Shown in pieces: positions 1 to 6,700 of a stretch of DNA of 10,680 nucleotides (its first letter is position 1; each line of letters opens with the position of its first letter). Below the pieces are notes generated by a model. The model saw nothing but the letters and a program-made list of their open reading frames with translations. It ran no database searches and was not told where the DNA came from. The stretch covers positions 1 through 10,680 of the forward strand of contig DGSM01000085.1 of assembly GCA_002393975.1 (NCBI GenBank), read 5' to 3'. The position numbers and the translations under genes are program-made. Source of the stretch: Clostridiales bacterium UBA4362. GTDB taxonomy: Bacteria > Bacillota > Clostridia > TANB77 > CAG-508.

Positions 1-126
1 CTAAATTAAATACTGGTGGTTTTCCAATGCTAGGAACTCTATTTGATAATTGTGAGCTTGAATATTTTACATTTCCATTTTTATCTTTAATTTGAGTAAT
101 ATATTTTCTAATTGCTAAGTCAAAAT
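1..126 (-). repeat. Second copy of the stalk repeat, cut by the window edge
   Basis: This is the downstream copy in the protein of the element at 613-738. It encodes FDLAIRKYITQIKDKNGN and the same SNRVP...KPPVFNL segment. The rest of the second 204-residue unit lies beyond the left edge, so the total number of copies is unknown. Confidence 0.9.
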
Positions 127-2032
127 CTTGTTTTGGTGCTAAATATAGATGTTCATAATCATCATCATCTTGTATACCCATACCTTGCTCTGCTGTTGAT
201 GGGTTATATGTATTGCTTGGTGTTAAGTTTCCTGGCGCAGAATCTCTATCTGTTCCTCCTGTTGCACCTGTTATTTCTGCTATATTCTTTAGATCAATTC
301 TATTTGTTCCAGCTGTTGCTGTAACTTTACATGTAATTGTTTTTGATACAGATGGTAGGTTATTTCCTTCATCATATGCACCAATGTTTCCGAAATTTAA
401 TGTATATGGAGTATATCCACTAGCTGCAGTTCCTGCTGTCCATCCTCCTGATACATATTGTAATCCACTTGGTAAATAATCTGTAACAGTAATATTTGAT
501 CCTGCTACTGTTCCCTCATTGTATACAGTAATTGTATATGTAACACTATCTCCTGTTTCAATTTGTATTGCATCTTTTTGATGTGCTTTTGTAGCAGTTG
601 TATTATTTGTTCCTAAATTGAATACTGGTGGTTTTGCAATATTTGGAACTCTATTTGATAATTCTGAACTTGAATATTTTACATTTCCATCTTTATCTTT
701 AATTTCAGTAATATATTTTCTTAATGCTAAGTCGAATACTGGGTTACTTACTTCTTTAGAATCACTTGCATTAAGGGTTGCTGGAGTATTAGCAATAACA
801 GCTAAAGGTTGATTGTTATTTACTGCTCCTGCAACATTCCAATAAGTTAAAGTTTTATTTGTATATGAAGCTTTAACATTTATAGAAACAGTTCCTGCTA
901 CTGTTTTATTGTTATATTTCATAGGAACTTTAATATAAAAGTCTGTATTTTTATTTCCATTTACTTTTGCGGTATCTGATGATCCTGATAATTCTGCTCC
1001 ACTTGCATTTGGTGCTTTTACTAATGTATGAGGTGCAGAGTTTGGTGTAGTTATAGTTACACTTGAAGCATTAACTCCAGTATATTTATATGGTCCTACA
1101 TAATAGTATCCATCTACTTTAACCATTGTTGCTCTAGATTTATCAAAAGAAGCTGTATTGGTTCCTGTTGAAGATAATGCTGTTGCTTTGTTTGCTTCAG
1201 CTTGAGTTAAGTAATAATAAGCTAATTTTCCTACTGGTGTATTTTCTGCAATACCTGTTGCATTATATAATTGAGATATTGGTGTTCCAGAACCATAAGT
1301 TCCACCTGCAACACCATATTTAATGCCTGCAACTAAAGTTTGAAGAATTCCTCCACTACCTAACATTGTTGATGTAGTAGTTGCTTGTTGAGTAAATTGA
1401 TTGCCGCTATCTCTATTTGTGAAATACCAAATAACACATTGTTGAATAGCTTCAATTATATTAGCATATTGTTCCTCAGACATTTGACCATTTCTAGTAG
1501 TCTTAAATGCAGCTAAATTAGTTCCAGCAGCACTTAATACTGCTTCATCATCTGCTGTATTTCCATCTCTAGGATCTATTAAATTATCTAAAACCCATAC
1601 CATTTCATTATAATAATCGCCTGATGGTAAAGTACTTTGATAGGTACTAGCCATTCCTGCTTTATCTTTTAAATCATGTGAGTATGTGTATTCTCTTATA
1701 GTATTTGCATCAGGATTAACTTCTCCTGCGCCAAATCCTAATCCAGCTCTTAAACAGTATATTTGAGCATTACGATCTACTGGTGTAGAACTTTTTGCTG
1801 ATCCATTATACTCATAAATTTTAATTACTGGCTTATTTTGATTTGTACTTCCTGATGCAGGCACACAATAAGTAGTAATTAAAACATTTGTTGGCCTGTT
1901 ATTTGAATGATTATACAATCCAAAATATTTAGAATCAGCCGCTCTTACTTCTGCACTTAATCCAATTATTAATGTTGCTGTTAAAATACATGTCATTAAA
2001 ATTGCTAATAGTGCTCTCTTCATCTTCATCAT
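1..2032 (-). CDS. Secreted thioester-domain (TQXA-like) surface protein with DUF11-like repeats, C-terminus off the left edge
   Basis: The visible part is 677 residues. The start is the first ATG of an ATG-ATG pair, 7 nt after an AAGGAAGGG ribosome binding site. Residues 1-31 form a signal peptide: basic MMKMKR, a hydrophobic core, and a likely cut near VRA-AD. Residues of about 35-260 resemble a Gram-positive thioester domain, with Cys93 in a YCLRAG context and Gln198 in QQCVIW, matching the family's TQxAIW motif. In that family a Cys-Gln thioester binds host or surface nucleophiles covalently. From about residue 430 a stalk begins: a FDLALRKYIT motif, an SNRVP stretch, then a DUF11-like segment (SVTYTITVYNEG, ITVTDYLPSGL). 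The FDLALRKYIT motif returns 204 residues later, so the stalk is repetitive. The C-terminus, presumably with a sorting signal, is outside the window. The thioester assignment rests on motif match only. The protein is transcribed divergently from the DHH gene. Confidence 0.85.
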   Translation of the reverse strand, partial: MMKMKRALLAILMTCILTATLIIGLSAEVRAADSKYFGLYNHSNNRPTNVLITTYCVPASGSTNQNKPVIKIYEYNGSAKSSTPVDRNAQIYCLRAGLGFGAGEVNPDANTIREYTYSHDLKDKAGMASTYQSTLPSGDYYNEMVWVLDNLIDPRDGNTADDEAVLSAAGTNLAAFKTTRNGQMSEEQYANIIEAIQQCVIWYFTNRDSGNQFTQQATTTSTMLGSGGILQTLVAGIKYGVAGGTYGSGTPISQLYNATGIAENTPVGKLAYYYLTQAEANKATALSSTGTNTASFDKSRATMVKVDGYYYVGPYKYTGVNASSVTITTPNSAPHTLVKAPNASGAELSGSSDTAKVNGNKNTDFYIKVPMKYNNKTVAGTVSINVKASYTNKTLTYWNVAGAVNNNQPLAVIANTPATLNASDSKEVSNPVFDLALRKYITEIKDKDGNVKYSSSELSNRVPNIAKPPVFNLGTNNTTATKAHQKDAIQIETGDSVTYTITVYNEGTVAGSNITVTDYLPSGLQYVSGGWTAGTAASGYTPYTLNFGNIGAYDEGNNLPSVSKTITCKVTATAGTNRIDLKNIAEITGATGGTDRDSAPGNLTPSNTYNPSTAEQGMGIQDDDDYEHLYLAPKQDFDLAIRKYITQIKDKNGNVKYSSSQLSNRVPSIGKPPVFNL
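613..738 (-). repeat. First copy of the in-frame stalk repeat
   Basis: This stretch is about 90% identical to bases 1-126 and lies exactly 612 bp away, so one repeat unit is 204 codons. It encodes FDLALRKYITEIKDKDGN followed by an SNRVP...KPPVFNL segment, which leads into the DUF11-like domain. Similarity stops on its upstream side, where the preceding protein segment differs. Confidence 0.9.
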
Positions 2033-2039
2033 AATAAAA

Positions 2040-2048
2040 CCCTTCCTT
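2040..2048 (-). promoter_or_regulatory. Ribosome binding site of the thioester-domain protein
   Basis: AAGGAAGGG on the minus strand lies 7 nt before the ATG ending at 2032. In-frame ATGs also end at 2029 and 2023. The spacing favours the first, and all three keep the signal peptide. Confidence 0.8.
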
Positions 2049-2082
2049 GAAACCTTAAATATATCCTCTTCCGTATAAAGTT

Positions 2083-2126
2083 ATAATCTATAATATATTG
2101 TGGTTTTTAGATTATTATCCACAATA
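2083..2126 (-). promoter_or_regulatory. Interleaved inverted repeats in the 5' leader (possible RNA pseudoknot or operator)
   Basis: Two perfect 8-bp inverted repeats interlock. TATTGTGG (2119-2126 read on the minus strand) pairs with CCACAATA (2096-2103) across a 15-nt loop. ATAATCTA inside that loop (2108-2115) pairs with TAGATTAT further downstream (2083-2090). In the minus-strand transcript this is H-type pseudoknot topology, beginning about 10 nt from the predicted transcription start. The second stem is AT-rich and could be chance, and the last connecting loop is only 5 nt. As DNA it could instead be a regulator-binding dyad. No known riboswitch class was recognised. Confidence 0.45.
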
Positions 2127-2142
2127 AACCATCATATTATAT

Positions 2143-2171
2143 ATTATAAATCTTTTTTCCTTTAAAATCAA
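2143..2171 (-). promoter_or_regulatory. Sigma-A-type promoter of the thioester-domain protein
   Basis: On the minus strand, TTGATT (2166-2171) and a perfect TATAAT (2143-2148) are separated by 17 bp. Transcription would start near 2136, giving a leader of about 100 nt before the start codon. A-tracts lie directly upstream. Confidence 0.75.
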
Positions 2172-2180
2172 GAATTTAAA

Positions 2181-2222
2181 GGCTTTTTCTGCCTGTTTTT
2201 GCCTTTTTTTGGTTATTTTTTT
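2181..2222 (-). promoter_or_regulatory. A-tract array upstream of the -35 box (UP-element or curved DNA)
   Basis: On the plus strand, T-tracts lie at 2184-2188, 2196-2200, 2204-2210 and 2216-2222. They read as A-tracts for the minus-strand promoter, with centres 12, 9 and 12 bp apart, close to helical phasing. The stretch can be read as four degenerate 10-mers, each beginning with G and ending in a T run. Position just upstream of the -35 box fits an UP element; function is inferred. Confidence 0.4.
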
Positions 2223-2304
2223 ACCTATGGTGCCCTATTTTCGCCAAAATTCATTTTACGATCACGTTTTTTTACTTTTTTATTAAGATTTTATTAAAAT
2301 AATA

Positions 2305-2321
2305 TTGCTATATGATATACT
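2305..2321 (+). promoter_or_regulatory. Weak candidate promoter of the DHH phosphoesterase gene
   Basis: TATACT at 2316-2321 and an overlapping TATGAT at 2311-2316 are possible -10 boxes, and TTGC just before gives an extended -10-like context. No good -35 hexamer lies 16-18 bp upstream; the sequence there is only TTTATTAA-like. The leader would be short. Confidence 0.35.
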
Positions 2322-2330
2322 ATTTCCAAT

Positions 2331-2335
2331 GGAGG
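2331..2335 (+). promoter_or_regulatory. Ribosome binding site that sets the DHH gene start
   Basis: GGAGG lies 6 nt before the ATG at 2342. An in-frame ATG at 2312 has no ribosome binding site and overlaps the candidate -10 box, so it was rejected as the start. Confidence 0.85.
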
Positions 2336-2341
2336 TGCTTA

Positions 2342-3331
2342 ATGGATAGTGTCATTATTTTTAGTCATGAAAGTGATATCGATGGGATTGGATGTATAAT
2401 ACTTGCAAAATTAGCTTTTAAAAACTTGAACTATGTTCTTGCACCCAATGTTGAAAAACTAGAATTAACATTTAGAGATTATTTGAAATCTGGCAAATTA
2501 GAACAATATGACAAAATATTTATTACTGACTTAGCTTTATATGATCCTTCTCTGACTATTGTCGCAGAGTCTTCGCTAAAAGATAAAGTTTTTGTATTTG
2601 ATCATCATAAACGAGCCATTGAAGATAAAATGAATAGATATTCTTTTACAACAATTTTAGAAGAAGACAATACTGGTAAAAGATGTGGAACAAATCTATT
2701 CTATGAATTTCTTTTAAAAAACAATTATATTAAATCAACAAAAAGTATAGAACAATTTGTTGAGTTAACTAGACTTGAAGATAATTGGGAATGGAAAAAT
2801 AAAGGTGAATTTGGCATAACTGCTCATGATTTAGCAATTCTTTTTAATTGTGTTGGTATTAATGAATATATAAATAAAATGATCGAACTTGTTACTACTA
2901 ATGAAGATAAATTCAAATTAGCTATTAAAGACTTAGATATAATTAATAAGAAAAAAGAAGAATACGAAAAAGCTCTTACCACTATCCTTTCTTCTGCTGA
3001 ATATTTTGTTGACGATGTAGGAAATAATTTTGGAATTGTTTATTCTAATTACGAATATCGCAACGAACTTCCTGAATTCATAATAAGAATCGGTAATCCC
3101 AAAGCAATAAAATACTTAATAGTAGTAGCAATGGATAAAGGAGAATTTGGTCAAAAATCATATAGATCAGTAGAAGAATTCTTTGATGTAAATGAAATTG
3201 CTATGAAGCATGGTGGCGGTGGTCATCCTGGAGCTGCATGCGTTAATATAACAAAGGAGCAAAAAGAAGAAGCCTCTACCCTGCCTCGAAGAGATGCTTT
3301 AGAATACTTAGCAAATAGTAGCTATAAATAA
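2342..3331 (+). CDS. DHH/DHHA1-family phosphoesterase, NrnB/nanoRNase-like
   Basis: A cytosolic protein of 329 residues with the metal-binding motifs of the DHH superfamily in order: SHESDIDG at residues 8-15, Asp63 in ITDLAL, the FDHHK signature at 86-90, and Asp147 in LEDNWEW. A C-terminal DHHA1 substrate-binding motif, GGGGHPGAA, lies at 291-299. Members of this branch (B. subtilis NrnB/YngD type) are metal-dependent exonucleases or phosphodiesterases that degrade very short RNAs, pGpG or related nucleotides. The substrate cannot be settled from sequence; an oligoribonuclease is most likely. There is no signal peptide or membrane segment, and no CBS or PAS domain. The gene ends in tandem TAA TAA. 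It stands alone, divergent from the surface-protein gene and convergent with the tRNA unit, with which it probably shares a bidirectional terminator. Confidence 0.9.
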   Translation: MDSVIIFSHESDIDGIGCIILAKLAFKNLNYVLAPNVEKLELTFRDYLKSGKLEQYDKIFITDLALYDPSLTIVAESSLKDKVFVFDHHKRAIEDKMNRYSFTTILEEDNTGKRCGTNLFYEFLLKNNYIKSTKSIEQFVELTRLEDNWEWKNKGEFGITAHDLAILFNCVGINEYINKMIELVTTNEDKFKLAIKDLDIINKKKEEYEKALTTILSSAEYFVDDVGNNFGIVYSNYEYRNELPEFIIRIGNPKAIKYLIVVAMDKGEFGQKSYRSVEEFFDVNEIAMKHGGGGHPGAACVNITKEQKEEASTLPRRDALEYLANSSYK

Positions 3332-3339
3332 TAAAAACA

Positions 3340-3427
3340 TAAACAAAAGCCAAATGCAGAATGCAAAATAAAAATTGAGAATAAAAATTAAAAATAAAAC
3401 GAAGGAAGACAAAACAAAAAAACAAAT
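3340..3427. repeat. Low-complexity A-rich spacer with short degenerate repeats
   Basis: The spacer between the DHH stop codon and the terminator is almost pure A/T. It contains near-tandem words: AATGCAGAATGCAAAA, then several variants of ATAAAAATT. No ORF or structured RNA was recognised. It resembles AT-rich dispersed intergenic repeats of low-GC genomes, but whether it recurs elsewhere cannot be judged here. Confidence 0.4.
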
Positions 3428-3455
3428 AAAAAAGATATCTTACGATATCTTTTTT
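3428..3455. terminator. Bidirectional intrinsic terminator between the DHH gene and the tRNA unit
   Basis: A perfect 12-bp stem (AAAAAAGATATC / GATATCTTTTTT) encloses a 4-nt loop. On the minus strand it begins 6 nt after the CCA of tRNA-Cys, and its U-tract is extended by further T-rich sequence. Read on the plus strand it ends in six T and can stop transcripts from the DHH gene. Confidence 0.75.
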
Positions 3456-3460
3456 CATTT

Positions 3461-3534
3461 TGGAGGCGCCACTCAGAATCGAACTGAGGATATGAGTTTT
3501 GCAGACTCTTGCCTTACCACTTGGCCATGGCGCC
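3461..3534 (-). tRNA. tRNA-Cys (anticodon GCA)
   Basis: This is a complete 74-nt cloverleaf with encoded CCA. The acceptor stem is GGCGCCA/TGGCGCC, the D-arm keeps G18-G19, the anticodon loop is CTGCAAA with GCA at 3500-3502, and the T-arm is CTCAG-TTCGATT-CTGAG. The U73 discriminator is as expected for cysteine. The only flaw is an A27-A43 mismatch at the base of the anticodon stem. It is the second gene of the two-tRNA unit, 20 nt after tRNA-Gly. Confidence 0.97.
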
Positions 3535-3554
3535 ATGAATTTCGAGCAAAAAAA

Positions 3555-3630
3555 TGGAGCGGGAAGCGGGGCTCAAACCCGTGACCTTCGCCTTGGCAAG
3601 GCGACGCTCTATCAACTGAGCTATTCCCGC
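3555..3630 (-). tRNA. tRNA-Gly (anticodon GCC) with variant elbow
   Basis: This is a 76-nt cloverleaf with encoded CCA: acceptor stem GCGGGAA/TTCCCGC, D-stem GCTC/GAGC, and anticodon stem TCGCC/GGCGA with loop TTGCCAA (GCC at 3595-3597). Two near-universal positions differ. The D-loop reads AGTTGATA, giving A19 instead of G19, and the T-loop reads TTTGAGC, giving U56 instead of C56. The changes compensate each other, so the D-loop/T-loop elbow pair becomes A19-U56. There is also an A49-C65 mismatch at the T-stem base. It is the first gene of the unit and lies close behind a strong promoter. Confidence 0.96.
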
Positions 3631-3663
3631 AAATACAATAGCATTAATATTTGCAACAAGGTA

Positions 3664-3692
3664 ATATTACCAAACTTTAACGCTTATGTCAA
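3664..3692 (-). promoter_or_regulatory. Near-consensus promoter of the tRNA-Gly-tRNA-Cys unit
   Basis: On the minus strand, a perfect TTGACA (3687-3692) and TAATAT (3664-3669) are spaced 17 bp apart. The start would fall about 27 nt before mature tRNA-Gly. The -10 box lies inside a perfect 12-bp palindrome, GGTAATATTACC (3660-3671). Confidence 0.88.
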
Positions 3693-3729
3693 TATTTTTT
3701 TGAAATTTTGATTAAAGATAAATACAACA

Positions 3730-3761
3730 AAAAGAGATTATAGAAAACTATAATCTCTTTT
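3730..3761 (-). terminator. Intrinsic terminator of the giant surface-protein gene
   Basis: A perfect 14-bp stem (AAAAGAGATTATAG / CTATAATCTCTTTT) encloses a 4-nt loop and starts 4 nt after the TAA stop. On the minus strand the stem ends in four T followed by T-rich sequence. It separates the giant gene from the tRNA promoter. Confidence 0.75.
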
Positions 3762-3765
3762 ATAA

Positions 3766-6700
3766 TTATTTCCAGCGCTTGATGTCTTTCCTATTTTTAT
3801 GTTTCTTATGAGTTATTCCTGCTTTTAGCATTAGTATTGAAACTATTATTATAGAAGCAGCTCCAATTAAAGCAAAGAATAAGTTTGAATTATTCTTGTT
3901 TAATCCTGTTGGTGGTAAGATTCTTACACTTTGTGAACTATCAGCATCTACCTCAATTGGTGTTACAACATCTATTGGATTATAAGTACTATACTTGTCT
4001 AGTAAAGTATCTTGTGTTTCTTTCGAAGTAACATCGTTTCCAGAGTGTTGATTTGCCATTGGTTGATTTCCTACTGTTGAATATGTACATCTTCTTCCCA
4101 CACTATTAGATATTCTAACGGCTTCTGTTAAGTTAGGGAATACTAAATCTTCATTTTCTCCCATTACCAAGCTTAATGCTAAAGGAGTTTCCACCTTGAA
4201 GTCTTCTTCATTACCTGGATCTAATACTTTTGGAACTAGTCCAAATGTATAAGCTACTCCTCCATTTACTTGTATACTAGAATAATTGCTACTATTATAT
4301 TTCTTAGTTGATAATCTATCAGTACTAATAATAGTATCATAAGTAGTAATTCTATCGAAGTATTCTCTATTTACCAAATCAGCATTTAGATTTGATGCTG
4401 CATCTGCGCCCCATAAATAATTATTCTTTAATGGATTTGGTGTAGTTCCTCCAACTGGTGTTTGATCTCTTTGAGCATCAACTTGTGATACTCCAAATGG
4501 ATAGATATATTTTCCATAATAGTCTTTTGTATCACTTATAGATCCCTCTGTTCCTCCCTCTGGGATAGCAGCTTTAACTTGCCATTTAGATTTCTCATAA
4601 CCACTATTTAATTTAGTTTTGTCAACATTTTTAACTCTTAATTCATCTAAATTGTTTGAAATGTTTTCTTTGAAATTAATCTTGTTTGATACATAATCTA
4701 ATACTTCATCAACATTTGTTCTTGAAACATTCGATAATGATGTATTATTAGTTTTTCCTGTGTAGTAGAATTGTTTATCTAAATAATCTACTTCTCCAAT
4801 GTTCTCTACAGTAAATAAATAAGTAATATCTAATGTTGAGTTTTCTAACAATTCTTCATCCATATATGCTTGAATTAATTCTGGTGTTTTAAATGAATTT
4901 GTTGTAACTTGAACAGATTGTAATCTGCCTTTATTTACATGCTTATATATATGCATTTTATGTCTTGCATAATATAAATTGTTAACACTCTTACTTGTAT
5001 CAAATAATGTTTCTCCACTTGATAAAGAAATCTTAACATTTGAAACATTTTTATTTAATCTAATTTGAGCTTCAGGTCTTTCAACTAATCCCAAGTTCAA
5101 ATCTTTAATATGGTAATGCTTTGTACGAGTATCTTTATTTGAATAATCTGACTTTGGTAATCCTAAATCATCAGGGTTTCCTGAATTCAATTGACCTACT
5201 TCAATATATCCAGATTCACCATCACTACCATTCTTGCCTGCCCAATCTTCAACAGTATATTCAATTTCAAAATTGATTACACCTGATTGAGCAACCATTC
5301 TAGTATATTTCATTAATTCCTTAATCATATTTACTTGTCTAGTAGCATCTAGTTTTGCTTGATTATCTGAAATATCTGTAGGTTTTACATTGCTTGAAGT
5401 ATATGTTCCTATTTGATAGAAAGAATTCATTATTTCATTTCTATAGTTTCTTAATGTTACTGCATTTTCTCCTACTATTGAACTATCAACTGTTGATCCA
5501 TCTTGAATTATACTATGATAATTATCTGGATCATACGTATTAGAATAATGGTTATCAGGTTGATCTGCATTACTTGTTGTTTTTAATATTTCAATTTGCG
5601 CTTTTTGTTGATCTTGTTTTAAAGATCCAGTAGATGATGAAAAATATCCTTTAGCATAGTTATCACTATTTTGTCTAAATGCATAAATATCTTTTGCATC
5701 AGAAATAGTGTGATCTCCACCATCTGCTCCACTAATGTCATAATAATATAACTTACTTAGTAAATCACCATCATTTATTTGAGTCATGCTAATGCCATCA
5801 TCGTTAGTGAAGTTTTGTCTATTGTAATCTTTATAGCCATTTATTCCTTCATAAGTTGTTTCTTGATCTAATCCAGATTGATAAATAGTTGATTTATAAT
5901 CATTTCCATTATAAGATTTACTATTTAGTCCCTCTAAACTTACATAACCATCTGAACTTCCTTTTAAGAACATATATTGTTCATTTGTTGGATCTTCGTA
6001 ATTAATTACATCATTTGGATTTCCTTGAACAGAAGTATTTTTAAGTAAAGTGTTTACTTCATTGCTATCAGCACCTTTTACTAACATTGTTTGAGTAGTA
6101 TCGCCATAAATAAATCTTATAACAAATAATCCTGGAGGCACATTAACAAATTTGTAGAAACCACTATCTCCTTCTAAGCTCACATAGTTTTTGCCTTCTT
6201 CATCAACTTTATTTGAAACAGATAAATATCCATTATCTACATCTAGAATAACTTGTGCTTTATCACTTCCACTATAATATCTATAGACATTATTATCTTG
6301 TGGGTTCTCACTTGGTATATATAAAGGATTTCCTGTTGCTCTTCTACCATCAGCTCCTTTGGTTTCTAATGTAAATGTAGTCGTTCCCCAAATCTTTTCT
6401 TTAATATAAGTATCGTTTCCTGAATCAGTTAGTCCATTTTGATCAACTTTTCTAACTAGTTCAACTAATTGCACTGTTACACCATTAACTTTTTGGTCTT
6501 TGTCTCCATTATCTTTTCTGTCTTTATCACTTTCATTATATTTTCCATTTCCAATTAATGCTTTATCACTTTCTTCAGATCTTATATCTTCAAAAGTATA
6601 TCCACTAATACAAGGTATATAACCTTTTGATGGAATATATATAACTAGATTTGGTGCACTAGCTGTATCTACTTCTACCCTATTTTCTGTTGGATTTACA

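Noticed and set aside
112..812. Plus-strand ORFs inside the left gene (112-324, 213-479, 618-812)
   Set aside because: They are antisense shadows of the thioester-protein frame, which has a signal peptide, ribosome binding site and promoter.
2040..2142. A known riboswitch in the leader of the left gene
   Set aside because: The leader is short and AT-rich, and I see none of the conserved cores of common riboswitch classes.
2312..2314. Upstream ATG for the DHH phosphoesterase
   Set aside because: It has no ribosome binding site and overlaps the candidate -10 box; GGAGG at 2331 serves the ATG at 2342, and the family's first motif begins a few residues after that start.
3461..3534. Functional link between tRNA-Cys/tRNA-Gly and the Cys/Gly-rich cluster of the giant protein
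   Set aside because: The tRNAs have their own promoter and terminator, and proximity alone does not support a link.
3428..3534. Integration site of a mobile element at the 3' end of tRNA-Cys
   Set aside because: No direct repeat of the tRNA end, integrase or phage-like gene is visible; a normal terminator follows the tRNA.
3276..3711. Short ORFs on both strands over the tRNA region (3276-3536 minus, 3375-3584 plus, 3499-3711 plus)
   Set aside because: They overlap the tRNA-Cys and tRNA-Gly genes and the terminator; such ORFs are a known annotation artefact over tRNAs.
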